This document shows, in pieces, positions 1 through 10,700 of a stretch of DNA of 64,000 nt; positions within the stretch are counted from its first letter, which is position 1; each line of letters starts with the position of its first letter. Under the pieces are notes generated by a model that made no database searches, was not told the origin of the DNA, and saw only the letters and a program-made list of their open reading frames with translations. A program made the position numbers and the translations under genes. The stretch comes from Hanleya hanleyi (Eukaryota > Mollusca > Polyplacophora > Lepidopleurida > Hanleyidae): positions 1 to 64,000 of the forward strand of contig JAVTVY010018821.1 of the NCBI GenBank assembly GCA_036873755.1, read 5' to 3'.

Positions 1-190
1 AGCCCATTGGGCCATTTTATATCACAGCTCGGTCAATACTTGGATGGGTGACCAGGTGCTGTACTGGCTGGGCTGATCAGTGTCCAGGGTAATAGGAACT
101 GTGAGCACTCATGTTCTGGCACATATAGGCACCGTCGTGATATCACTGAAACAAGGTTGAAAACGACGTTAAACCCTACTACTCACTACC
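1..190 (+). mobile_element. SINE-like fragment with 5S rRNA-like head
   Basis: Positions about 27-60 read like the 3' part of eukaryotic 5S rRNA (TACTTGGATGGGTGACC, then GGTGCTGTA), which includes the internal promoter C box. The sequence then runs through GTGATATCACTGAAA and AACGACGTTAAAC to an ACTACTCACTACC tail at about 175-190, resembling the conserved central domain and tail of SINEs common in molluscan genomes. The 5' part of 5S is outside the window or missing, so this is not a functional 5S gene. The SINE family assignment is from memory of such tails. Confidence 0.5.
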
Positions 191-1740
191 CCTTTTATGT
201 CACAGGTCGGATGTCCATGCTTGTAATGTTCCGTCTTCAGGTGGCTGGAAGTAAGGAAAGGAAAGATTACGTAGTGATGTTTGTGTGCAAATTGGAAGTC
301 AGCTGGGCTTGGGGAACCAACATTTCAAAAGATTCTAGCAGACAACTACTTCAAATTAAATCAAGTACCGGTAGCAGATATACCGATATTTTTTATCATT
401 ATTCAACTTATACCGGTACATGTTATATAAAATACTAAAAGAAGAATCTAAAAACCTTTGCATTTTAACTTTAAAAGATGCAGCAATAATTGAGATTGGC
501 TTTGTTTAAGTTAACAAATACTAAATATAGAGTATTCACTTTGAAAGACCCAATACTTGATATCTGGTCCTACAACAATGGTAATGTGAGTGGAACTCCT
601 GATATAATTGGCCATGATATAAAGTTATGTACCGTGGATTCGCGAGTTCAATGTTTAATTTCACACACCCTGCATCTGACCGTAGTTCAGCCGATGTGCA
701 CAATGTCTTGAGATGGGTAAGCCAATGTTGAAAATTCTGATTTATTTCAAATTTATCCTAGGGCATCACCTTCGCTATCGCTATGGTTATGATTGACAGG
801 TGTGCCTGAAAATTACATGCGCCTACTCCATCGATAGACCGTATACGATGCCTTGCAAGTATTCTGAGTATAGCTAATACAACAAAATGCTGTGGTATTT
901 TATGCCAATCATCCCTTGAATTCTTTCATAGATAATATTGTATTAGTTGGATAGACGATGGTGGTGTGTAAACAGAAAGTGATAAACACTTCCTGGTCCA
1001 CTGGTGAAAAATCTATATACATGAATATGGATTTTTGAGTTTCTATTTTATTTCATTTTGGTGTACCATAACTAAAATATTCCATTTTTGGTACAAACAA
1101 CAAACAACCTCGCAGTACAAAATGCTCTTTGAATAAGTTTCTTTCAGTTTCAATCACGAAACAATGTTTTTTTCAGTTTTCTTTTGAATAGTCTACTTAA
1201 AAAAAAAGAAAATCTTTCATGAAAGTTTAATGTAGTAATGATTAATCATTTTGTAAAATGTCATTTTTTGTTCTTCAGTAGAATTTCTCTTATTTCCACT
1301 ATCAATGTTGAACATTTGTGGGAAATGAATGGACATTCACTGGTACAATTGCTGTTTCGGACCATTTTGCATGGCAGGACGGTAAATTTAACCCATGAGC
1401 ATATTAGTCCATTATCTTTGATGTTCAGTTAGACAGTGAAATAATATTGGTTGGTAAGCTTACACCATCATCTAGCATAATCAACCTTTCAGAATAATTG
1501 CAATATATCTGAGAGTATTTGGTCTTCAACCCATCAGATTGTTATTTCTCACGGAGGAGACTGTCACTGTATTGTTTGGGAAGTGCCTTTATAACTCGTT
1601 ATGATTTACATTTCCAAATAAAGTTGTTGCGATGGACATCCCAGGTATTTTAATAGTGTTTTGACTTATAAGACTATGCTGTTTGTGGAAATATAGCGAA
1701 TTCAGAGACCACTCAAAATTATGTAACCCTGCCCGAATCG
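191..1740. other. No gene recognised
   Basis: AT-rich sequence with only short open frames lacking any recognisable motif. It contains A/T runs near 1195-1215 and a pair of ACCGGTA motifs at about 367-418. I see no exon, RNA gene or transposon end here. Confidence 0.5.
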
Positions 1741-1810
1741 ACTGCTTATGTTAATGGGTGCAGTCGCTGTATATAATTCAAGGAGGTACTCTCTAAAAAC
1801 AATCGCTGTA

Positions 1811-1918
1811 ACAAAATTGCACATCCACAATAATTGTGTTCCAGTGGTACACAATTTTGAAGAAAACCTACACATCTTGTGTACCAGTACACAATTTTTT
1901 GTGGATGTGCAATTTTGT
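1811..1918. repeat. Inverted repeat, about 22-bp arms
   Basis: ACAAAATTGCACATCCACAA near 1811-1830 is mirrored by TTGTGGATGTGCAATTTTGT near 1899-1918. Inside lies a second imperfect pair around GTGTACCAGTACACAATTTT. The loop is about 65 nt. This could be a tiny MITE or a fold-back remnant; no target duplication is evident. Confidence 0.6.
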
Positions 1919-2229
1919 ATACCGGGGTACAGTTGTTTTTACAGAGTATCATACATGATGGTGTAACCCTCCATTATTGTAAATGTTTGTGGAGTGGAAG
2001 GGGAGAGAGGGGAGAGGGGGGAGAGGGAGACCTGACTACTAAGGTTTTTGCGGGTTCCTTAAAGTATACTTTCCTGAAAACACTGCATGGTAGTTTGATT
2101 AAGTAGCCACTTATTCTCATGTTAGTGGGAAGGGGGGTGGGTGTATCTGTGGCGGTGTTACATAATTGTGAATGGTTTATAATTCTGCTCGCTTTCTTCC
2201 ATCATATGTCTGGGCTTGCTCGTCCATAG

Positions 2230-2728
2230 GCCTTCAGTTCATCTGTACCGCCGATTTTGTCTACGTTGGAAATTGAATCTGTTCTGAATCTGCTGAATGA
2301 GTTGACCTTCCGTGAAAAAGGATCGCTTACACCAGAAATTACCTTTAGGTTGAAGATGCTGATCTTGAAGACACTGCTTAAAACAACCAGGAAACTTCTT
2401 TGATGATGCCCAGGCCTCCATGCGGACTTTTAAGCATTTGTTTTCTGCCAACAGCGACAACAGCAGCTCCGCAATGTTGTTGTTGTTGGTACAGGAAGCA
2501 ATGCGTGTTGAAAATACGCTTTGCATGCTGGGATATGAATTACGTCATAAATACCAAACTGCGGCTTTCGGAGTGAAAACATATATTGGTCCAAATGTTT
2601 GCCACGCCATGATGGACCGAATGAAATTGGTACATCGTTTGTCCACACCCACACGCTCCTACATTGGCGGTGAAAAAACCGTTTGTCAATATATGATGTA
2701 CCATATGTTTACCAATGTCGGACCATGA
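2230..2728 (+). pseudogene. Frameshifted protein-like stretch, family unknown
   Basis: An open frame starts after a TAG at 2227-2229 and runs to a TGA at 2401-2403. It is rich in Leu, Glu and Lys, as in an amphipathic helix (for example LEIESVLNLLNELTF). A second frame shifted by +1 then continues from 2402 to a TGA at 2726-2728 and contains a 102-residue open stretch from the ATG at 2420. Composition is more protein-like than the surroundings and the two halves join naturally at CTT TGA. An acceptor-like CCATAG or CTTCAG precedes it, so it could be the last exon of a gene. I do not recognise a domain. A one-base indel in a decayed exon is the simplest reading. Confidence 0.3.
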
Positions 2729-3160
2729 TGGTTACAGCTTGGGGAAAACGCGTGTGTAATAAGCCAATCACGACCATTTCTATCTTTTCTCTCTGACAAT
2801 GATTGACGTTTACTTCACGGAGATTAACATCTTCGCACGGCACAATCTTTTGATATTTTCTACCGCTAACAAAGCCGAACTTTTCGGCGGGAGTAAACTC
2901 TTTGGTCTTTACGGTTTTCCACGAACACTGTCTGAAAATGATGCCATATTTGGACACTGTTTCAGGATAATGTTTATATATTAGACCACGTGCTGCCGTG
3001 TGTTATTATTGTGGGCGTGATTTTGAAATTGTTTCAACAAACTATCCACCTGATTGGCTAACAATAGTAGTTTCAAATTCGCACGGGATTTATATAGGGC
3101 GGAATTCAGATATAATATTCCGTGATATTATATCTGAGTTTACTGAGATTGTATAACCTA
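2709..3160 (-). pseudogene. Decayed promoter and gene-start cassette, copy A
   Basis: On the minus strand this runs from a palindrome (3106-3137) through a TATATAAA-like box (about 3090-3096), a CCAAT-like motif (ATTGGCT on plus, about 3052-3058) and a second TATATAAAC box (about 2971-2980) to an open frame ending near 2709. The frame contains the motif FTPAEK followed by a basic stretch and VNVN, then MVVIGL. The same arrangement occurs in copy B at 18985-19440 on the plus strand. The two copies differ by small indels, and the ATG used in copy B is out of frame with the FTPAEK frame here, so this copy is broken. Function and family are unknown. Confidence 0.45.
3106..3137. promoter_or_regulatory. 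32-bp palindrome upstream of cassette A
   Basis: Perfect 13-bp arms (TCAGATATAATAT and its complement) surround a 6-nt centre. Read on the minus strand the centre is CACGGA; in copy B (18995-19026) it is CGCGGA. Preservation of both arms in two diverged copies suggests a transposon-end hairpin or a dimeric binding site rather than chance. Confidence 0.7.
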
Positions 3161-6100
3161 GTGCTTTGTCGAATTTCTCACAACAGGCTTTACTTCCTAG
3201 TAAAGTGTCCAGACACCTCAAAATAAGATAAGATTAAACAAAAGACTGCTATCTGACACAACAAAACCAAGGTTGAAGATAATGCTTGTGCTGTACCTCC
3301 CAAAATTCATCCGTATTGACTTTCAACAAAAAGGCAAACGTGTGAAGGATTTATAGGTGAACAGCCAGGAATATTGAATAAGAAGAACACCCACAACCTG
3401 ATTCCGCATCCTCACCCGCTCCTGGACATTTGGCTAGAAAGTCTCAATTTATCTGTAATATACCGCTACTATTTTCTAAGAAAACATCTCGACTCCTTGT
3501 TTTTATTACATATTCAACGTCAACTTTGAGTTTAGCATTATATAGCAAGAAGAGTAAAATTTGAGACGAGGATGTTTGATTTAATGAGCTTCAAGAAAAA
3601 GAAGAAAAAAAAAAAAAAAAGTCAACTTTCTCTATGTATTCAGTGTTATGGCTATCACATATTTATGGCTGCCATATTTTCATAACGAGTGTGGTGACCC
3701 CCCATTTTTCTTCATCTATTATTTCTATTAACCTGATGAATAAATACTGAATTTTTTTTTCAACCATTAGAAATGAATGTCCTCCACTTCTTAACTATGG
3801 ACATTTACAGTATAAAACGTGCGAATTTCTCTGTACGATTTATAGCATTCTGTGCAGAATTAAAGAATTAATTCTTGGCTTCACAAAGGTATCAACTACA
3901 GAAGTTTTTCCTATTTAAACGTCACGTACCCTTTGGACGTGCGTATGGGGAAATACGGCAATTTCATGTGGACCAAAATAATTTTCTATATAACTAACTT
4001 CGAACATTGTGAATTTGTCAAAAAAGATTTGCTCTTGTGAGCTTATCCTTGTAGAGGGCGTATGGGTGGATTATCTTCGCAACACATAAAAACATCTGAT
4101 TCTTACCCACCGCCCTTATATATATGAAGTCAATCTGCAACCCACAAAATGTCAAGTGACCACAGTTGTTATTTTAGGGAGTGTGATAGAAATCAACGCG
4201 AGCCGACAAGAAATATAGTAGAGGTTGGATGAATTTGAGCCACGCGTGTGTTGGGAAAAACCTGTAATAATTGATGCTGAAGGATGTGGGAGTTTGAATT
4301 CCTGAATAACGTGAAATGTCATACTTTGATCAAATGATGTTGAATAATGTGGGAGTTTGATTGGTGAATAATAAACGTGAACTGTCAGGAAAAGCCGAAA
4401 CCAATCAGAAGATATAACAGCGAGAGCTATGGCTGCACCTGCGATAATGTCAAATGGGATATTTTATATTCACGGAAATATATCATGCCAGTCTTGTGTA
4501 CCCAGTATAGAGAACAATTCGTGCATCTATTGTACTTGTAACCTTGCACCCTATGAGTAGGTCGGAAGTATTGGGGTAGAATAACTGTACTTATTGACAC
4601 CCCGGTCCCGCAAACGAAATGACATTTGTAACACTGGTGAAGCTGCCAAAACGCAGCGACCAAGGTATGGCGGGCTTATGCCACAGGCCCAGGCTGGTTA
4701 ACATCAAAGGATGTTAATTGGACAAGAACTTCCCTCAGCGTGGGTCTTGTACACGCGGTAAAGGAAAAGCAGACAGTATACGAATGATCGATGTACAGGC
4801 CTTCACGTACACATAACTTACTTCAGTTCGACATGAAAACATAATATTTATACACATTGTCAGTATTAATCCAAGGTCAGTCCTCCGGGTTTTTTGTTGC
4901 TTTGCCAAAAAAAAAATCGTTTTCCTTTGTAGTGTTCGTAACTGTGTGGTCATGTAGTATATGTTTTAAGTACGATACACTAAAGCCAAAGCAATGTAGG
5001 CAACGACAGACAAACTATTAAAACTATCGGTACTGAACACCTTTTACGTCCTCAAAGTATGATTAGTATACAAAGTAAAAACTAATTATTTCACAGGCGT
5101 GCTCAATGGTTATTTCACGCACGGTTATTGTGGGAATGTTTACATTTTCGGGCAAGGCCGACGACTCAACGTGCGTCAAATAACCAACGAGCATTCACTG
5201 CTCAAATTCATTATCAACAAACATTAAAACGAAAGGTTGAAAATATTGTAAAATTAAGTTACTTCTCTGCTCGCCTTTTCTCGAGTTGAAACGTTCCCCC
5301 CCGGGCGTCAATTGCCGACGTGCCAATGTCAGTGGACGAGGGCTTATTATGAACTTATTGGGGAGTGATTCTGCCACCTGCGACAGATTGTATGAACCAT
5401 ACCTTGGTGAAGGTCTATTTGTGTCGCTTTGTTAATCGATTTCACGATGGAAATAACAAACTTGAGACAGAAATTCCATCTTTGTTTTTTCGATTGTGTG
5501 GAGGCAGGCGACATTTAGACCATTCCTAAATACACCTTGTGAAATAAAATCGCCCAACTGAACACCTGCGTCTGTACATTTCACATGAGCGTGCTAAAAC
5601 ATTTCAGATATACACACGGTTAGCAAGATGTAATAGGCACAAGCGTTACAGAATTCCTGATAGCGCACGTTCTCAGATAGAGCACGGTCTCGAGGCAATA
5701 GCAAACTCCAAGCAGGATTAATGTCCCATACGTCTTGTCTATTAATCACTGCTTGATGCCAATTGATCATTTAGCCTTAAACCAAAACATCATCTCACAA
5801 ACGTACTTTTACCAGGTCAGGCTTTTTTTTCATCAAACATACTCGATATAATAGTGAAAAAAACAAAAAAACAAACAAAAACAATCCGTTGTCTCTTAAC
5901 AAGGCGACCTGTATTTTGATAACTAATTATGGGAGTCGTTTAGGCCTAATGCTGGTCGTAAAATATGCCTAGGTAGGATGGTGAATTATTAACAAAATTA
6001 ACAAAAACACTTCAGCAAATCTCGTCTGTTTCATGCCGCTCCCCACGCAGTCAGGTGTCAGAATATCCGTGCGCGGAGCGATATCCGGTAACTTACCGTA

Positions 6101-6332
6101 TTCTGTTCGGCGTTTATCTGGCGGAGAACGAGAAATCTGATAAATTACAGGTTTTCATACCACTTCGGAAACAGATATTGCCTGGGCGTACAAAATATAT
6201 AGGTATGAATAACTGTCGTATCATCCAAGAGGTGTGGTAGATCTGTAATTTTGAACAAGAAGGACATCACATGACTCGAAAATGTCAGGCTACGTTGGTA
6301 GACTTTAGCTGATTGGCTAACGAAGTCACGTG
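3161..6332. other. No gene recognised
   Basis: About 3.2 kb without a recognisable gene. It includes a poly-A tract at about 3596-3620. A local degenerate direct repeat (about 4274-4321 and 4337-4388) shares ATGTGGGAGTTTGA and a CGTGAA-TGTCA end. TATA-like TTATATATATG lies near 4117. Short open frames here show no motif and look random. Confidence 0.5.
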
Positions 6333-6336
6333 GTAT

Positions 6337-6976
6337 TGTTACGTCAGCTTTTACCGTAACAGAAAGACGTGTGAAGTCAAGGATTAACAATCAAATATTT
6401 ATTTACAATACTAAAATCATATACAATTTAAGTAAGGCTAATACAACAAATAAATGTGTGAAATATAGTGTTACTGTTCAATGCTATACCGGTGTACACT
6501 TTACAGTCCCTGTTGACGCGCACAAATCACTCTTCTGTATAATGGTAATCCAACATTGCTCAGTTGTACACAGTCCCAGTAAATGTCCAATATCCGATAG
6601 CCGTTAACAAATAGCGTAGATTATGCAGCAGCCAAAAGTTAATGAGTAAATAATCCAGCAGTCCGTAGTACAGGCAAAGGTAAAATCCAGATAGTAACAC
6701 AGTATAACAGACCCACATAAAAGCCAGTTTGAATTCCCTCCTGAATGACTGAGTGATGCGCTATTTATACTCTATGAGGCATTCCAGATCATTCTGCCCA
6801 TCAAGAATCTTCTAGAACACAGCATTACCGCATCACCTGACCTAGATACAATTTACAATAGCCTTCCAGAAAGCTCCAAGTGGCTGACCCACATAATAGT
6901 ACGTAAACAAGCTTGCGTCAGCCCTATATTCGAGAAACATTCACAATGTCTAATAATAGACTACAATACCATGACA
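6337..6976 (-). repeat. 3' LTR (640 bp)
   Basis: In element orientation it begins TGTCATGG and ends GTAACA. It retains a consensus TATAAATAG box at 6761-6769 (read on minus) and AATAAA-type signals near 6400, as expected for the U3 and R regions. Confidence 0.93.
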
Positions 6977-6987
6977 CTCCCTCTCTT
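6977..6987 (-). other. Polypurine tract
   Basis: Read on the minus strand, AAGAGAGGGAG directly abuts the 3' LTR and is preceded by a T-run. This is the expected position and composition for the plus-strand primer of reverse transcription. Confidence 0.85.
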
Positions 6988-7091
6988 AAAAAAAAGACAG
7001 TTTCAAATTTGGAACTTTCTTGTCAATTCAAAACATTATTGCAAAACAAATCTATATTACAACAGCAAAAATGTTGACAAATATATGTACA

Positions 7092-7188
7092 TTATATGCG
7101 AGACAAACAATCAGCAATCAAATTGTCCTTGCCCTTAATATGTCCGATTTCGATATTGTATTGTAACATCAAACTCCATCTCAACAAT
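7092..7188 (-). pseudogene. RNase H C-terminal end of pol
   Basis: About 31 codons read in frame to a TAA at 7092-7094. They carry the IKGKDN motif and a terminal D-LSR-type motif typical of the extreme C-terminus of the RNase H domain in Ty3/gypsy pol. One residue before LSR is Cys where Ala is usual. Everything between this piece and the RT N-terminal part is gone, so this is a stub that marks RT/RNase H as the last domain of pol in this element. Confidence 0.75.
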
Positions 7189-7236
7189 CTTTTATTTTTT
7201 TATTTTTTATTTTATTTTTGTTTTTGTTTTTTTTTG
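7189..7236. repeat. A/T low-complexity tract replacing the RT core
   Basis: T-rich on plus (A-rich on minus): runs of 5-9 T broken by single A or G. It sits exactly where the RT palm and most of RNase H should be. It looks like a deletion scar filled or expanded by slippage. Confidence 0.7.
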
Positions 7237-7880
7237 TACCGGAACAGACACTCCGAAACGACGAATGCCGACATCTCCCCCGGACGATCCGTCAGTGGAA
7301 CTTGACAAAATCCTCCCAGAAGATCAAACTTTCACACAAACTTGGCACTTCCCACTTTATCAATGCAATCGTCAATGCGTGGAATAGGAAATGTATCTGT
7401 TTTGGTCAATGTGTTCGCCTTTCTGTAGTCAGTACACATCCTGTAACTGCCATCTGGCTTTGGAACGTGGATACAAGGTGAACTCCAGTTATTATTACTT
7501 GGTTCAATGAAGTCATTGTCCAATAAATACTGAATCTCTTTTTTCAGATAATTTTGTTTAATGGGATTCAAACGATATGAGTGCTGCTTCACTGGATTAG
7601 AATCTCCGACATTGACGTCATGTGAAATTTTATCAGTCCGATTGGGGATATCGGGAAACAAATGTTCATATTGACTGAGCAGAGTTCAAAGTTCTTCCTG
7701 ACGCGCTGGTTCGAGATGACACATCTTGGAATCCAAATTAAGTAGATTGTCAGACTTATGTAATTTCGCCGCTGTCATGGGCTCTTCAGGAGTTTTATTA
7801 TTATCAGGGTCAGAACTAACTATACTTACAGGGTGTACAGTACTGTTAGTGCTATCTCTGTCTATGTATAATTTTAACAT
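7237..7880 (-). pseudogene. RT N-terminal part with upstream linker
   Basis: The segment 7661-7332 encodes the fingers part of a Ty3/gypsy reverse transcriptase. It reads WSSPCI, PKPDG, a TDYRK motif, then FPIPRIDD. Upstream at 7880-7686 is the acidic linker that joins integrase to RT in this order, separated from RT by a stop at about 7683. After 7332 the RT frame hits a TGA within a few codons, can be followed to about 7237, and is then cut off before the catalytic YxDD motif. The enzyme would polymerise cDNA in the particle; this copy cannot. Confidence 0.85.
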
Positions 7881-7922
7881 CTTTACATGACATCACTTTT
7901 TGTGTTTACGCCTGTCAGGAGT

Positions 7923-8156
7923 CTAAATTACATAATTAAGGTCACTCAATTTCTTTTCAATGACATAAGGATCATAATATCTAGCCTTGAGTGGATTACC
8001 AGGAATAGGCAGAAAAGCCAGTACCTTCTCGCCAGGTTTGAAACTTCGTTTAAGGTCATGTTTATCATAGGTTATTTTCATACATTTTTGTGCTGACTTT
8101 AAATTTGACATGGCCAAATCACATGCTTTAGTCAACCTGGTGCGAAAGTCCGACAC
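7923..8156 (-). pseudogene. Integrase C-terminal region
   Basis: A 77-codon frame contains a helical segment (RTRLTKACDLAMSNL), then YDKH, then PGEKVL. It ends in an ARYYDPYVI stretch that corresponds to the GPY/F-like module of Ty3/gypsy integrases, which binds DNA nonspecifically. It follows the core domain after a break around 8160-8280 and precedes the linker to RT. Confidence 0.8.
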
Positions 8157-8245
8157 ATATTGTAAGAGTCTACATGAGTCAAGATCACTGTCTAGGAACT
8201 TTTCCTTTAGCAGTTGAAGTGGTAATGTAACTGTATGACCAAAGA

Positions 8246-8668
8246 CTAATTCAAATGACAGAAGCCTAAAGACTCTTGAACAGACTCTCTAACAGCAAAC
8301 AATAACAAATGTATGCCTTCATCCCAGTCTTTCTCAGTGTCAAAACAATAAGTCCTAATCATGTTCTTTAATATCTGGTGAAATCTTTCTAATGCGCCCT
8401 GGCTTTCTGTGTGGTATGCAGATGATTTGTACTGCTTTATTCCCAATTCATGCATGACTTGTTGAAAAATTCCTGACATGAAATTAGATCCCTGATCAGA
8501 CTGAACGGACTGGGGTAAGCCGACAAGTGTGAAAAACTTAACTAAGGCCTTAACAATAGTGTTTGGCTTAATATTCCGTAAAGGAATGGCCTCAGGGAAC
8601 CTGGTTGAAGCACACATGACTGTTAACATGTATTGATTGCCTTTGTTTTTGGTAATGGACCAACACAA
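8246..8668 (-). pseudogene. Integrase catalytic core (rve)
   Basis: The 140-codon frame has TVMCASTRFPEAIP, then SDQGSNF with the second catalytic Asp (residue 58) and ALERFHQ with the catalytic Glu (residue 94). The spacing is the canonical D-35-E. The first catalytic Asp lies just upstream in another frame (an IIDC motif around 8665-8680), so one frameshift at about 8640-8652 breaks the core. The frame ends early after ESLGF because of a second frameshift at about 8275. Fish and invertebrate Gmr1-like elements carry the same motifs. Confidence 0.9.
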
Positions 8669-9049
8669 TCTATAATCACCCTACTAAATGCTTCCTCAAA
8701 TGCAGGGATTGGTTGTAGAGGGGCCTTTGGTATGTTTGGTTTGGTTTTCCTACATTTGACATGTGTGGCATGACCTACAAAATTCCGTAACCACTTTCTT
8801 TAAATTTGGCCAATAGAAATGATTTAGAATTTTGTAATATGTTTTGTTAACACCTAAATAGCCTGGAAGAGGTGTTTCATGGGCTAGTCTGAGGATATTT
8901 GAACGATAAGAATTTGGTACTACAATATGATACTTAACTGGTCACTCATCATCAGGTGACAAATCTGGCGGTCGCCATTTGCGCATAAGAACACCATTCT
9001 TGCAAAAGTAACACACATGCTCTTGAGTTACATCACACTCATCTACTGC
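8669..9049 (-). pseudogene. Integrase N-terminal zinc-binding region
   Basis: Translating the minus strand in broken frames shows an HHCC-type arrangement: His in an AHETP motif, a second His in a LNHFYWP motif, then a C..C pair in CRSCHTC. This is the zinc-binding domain that multimerises integrase. A TGA replaces a usual Trp near 8940, and a separate stop falls near 9048. No single frame spans the domain. Confidence 0.7.
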
Positions 9050-9424
9050 TCAGTCAAACAACTTGGAAATGTGCTTGTCACTATACTGTTCATTAACCAG
9101 CCGTGATTTTGAAATTTTTTCATTAGAACATTCCAATTTGCTATCAAAATGTGGCTTATCAGCCTCATCATTTAAACACACGAAAGTATCGGCCAAGCAA
9201 ACGTCATCGTCGACGTCATCTTTAAGAGACTTTTCAGACTCCTCAGGATACAAACTTTGAATTTCGTCTTCAACTGGATCATGGATCTGATCCAAACAAG
9301 GCTTGTCAGTTACAATCGGGTTAACCCCGACCTTATCTCCCGCAAGATCATTTCCAAGAAGTAATTGAACACCCTCAAAAGATAAACTACCTCTAATACC
9401 CACCGTAACAGGCCCAGAAATCAA
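9050..9424 (-). pseudogene. Pol linker downstream of protease
   Basis: The frame starts SGPVTVGI and continues LLLGNDLAG, a motif found just after the protease in Gmr1-like polyproteins (the end of the aspartic protease fold). It is followed by about 70 acidic, Ser- and Asp-rich residues. It is continuous with the protease apart from a break between 9425 and 9477. Confidence 0.7.
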
Positions 9425-9477
9425 GTCGGAAGACAGATGGACGTTATAGAGCGGAACGGGTGTATAATTTACAGAAT

Positions 9478-10023
9478 CTATCCCTTTAATCTGCCTGCAG
9501 ATGAAGAGTCATAAAACGGCAAAGTATCTGCCAACAAGAGAGACTGGGACGCGCCCGTGTCTCGCAAAATCTTCACAGAAGTAGCATTAGACAAATCACT
9601 TGAAAGCGACACAAAACCATTGTGGATAAATGGTTCAAAAATCTCCATAACAGGATTTGAAAAACTGTCAACCTTATCCTTGATAGAAGTAATAGGAACA
9701 GTGTCCCTAGCCATCTTAACTTTATATACACTATGAACGTCACTAACCTGCTTGGGTATAGATCTTGAGGTGAGGAAACCACTGGGCTTTTGAAAGACTT
9801 GATCTTGTTGTTTTCTTTTCAATTTAAAACAATTAGCCACCAAATGGCCCTCCCTCTTACAATAATTGCAAACGGGAAATTTATTTTGAATGTTAAAAGT
9901 GAGTGACTGTGTTTGACCTTTGACCTTTGTAACTGGGGTTAAACGTTTTAGGCCCTGAGAAAGAATTGGGTTTGTCACCTGAGAGATTAGACTGGAATGA
10001 ACATGGCTTAACAGCATTGACAA
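9478..10023 (-). pseudogene. Nucleocapsid zinc knuckle and aspartic protease
   Basis: In the 181-codon frame a CCHC knuckle (CNYCKREGHLVANC, residues 52-65) is followed by about 90 linker residues. The retropepsin active site DTGAS lies at residues 155-159 within an ILRDTGASQSLLL context. The knuckle would bind element RNA and the protease would mature the polyprotein. The frame ends at a stop near 9478 inside the protease, so the enzyme is truncated. Upstream gag continues in another frame. Confidence 0.88.
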
Positions 10024-10321
10024 ATGATAATTTGTGTGTCAGAGCGTATTCGTCAGAAGAACGTGCTGCCTGATCTAAAGTGTTGGCATTATTTTCATCA
10101 AGAAATGTTCTAATATCACCATGGATACATCTTTCTAAATTCCTCTACCAGCATAAGCTGTCGGCTTTCAAATTGGTTGTCAGTTTTAACCGAGGCACAC
10201 CACCTATCAAATAACTGTTCTTTTGAACGAGCAAATTCTACATTTTCACAACTACGAAACTTTTGTCTATAGGCTTCAGGAACTAATTCATAACCTTTAA
10301 GGATTAAATCCTTCACCAAGC
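10024..10321 (-). pseudogene. Gag middle region (SCAN-like capsid helices)
   Basis: The frame 10319-10116 reads VKDLILKGYELVPE, then YRQKFRS, then LMLVEEF. This Leu-rich helical pattern is that of the SCAN-like capsid C-terminal part of Gmr1-type gag. The start is cut by the composite insertion that begins at about 10322; the rest of gag resumes at 13516-14202. Another frameshift separates this from the zinc knuckle frame. Confidence 0.75.
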
Positions 10322-10700
10322 TCCGTCGTTACGCCTTAACGTCTGTAGTTACGCCTTAGCACCCTAGCATAACGCCTTGACGACATGATATACACAGATG
10401 AAAGAAAAACAAAAACAAAAACAAGGAGGATGAGAGATGAGAGAGTAACAACAACAACAACAACAACATGCTTTTTTTTCATATGGTTTATTCTCCCCTC
10501 CAGTACATCATACCCACGCTGGGGGAGCTGTGTTGGGTATGTTTACAATTCAAGAAGACTCTTGTCCAATCAGAGGCCGCCATTTGGCGCTGTATCAGTC
10601 ATATTCGTTCTTGCCCGTAACTGCGTTACATGTATTCTCGGCTACTCTTGTCCAATCAGAAGTCGCCGTTTCAGAAACTTTCACCTTTGCTCGGTGTGAC

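Noticed and set aside
1..60. Functional 5S rRNA gene
   Set aside because: Only the C-box half matches; the rest diverges and continues into a SINE-like body.
3596..3620. Poly-A tract as a LINE or processed pseudogene 3' tail
   Set aside because: No recognisable retroposon body upstream on plus and no target duplication seen.
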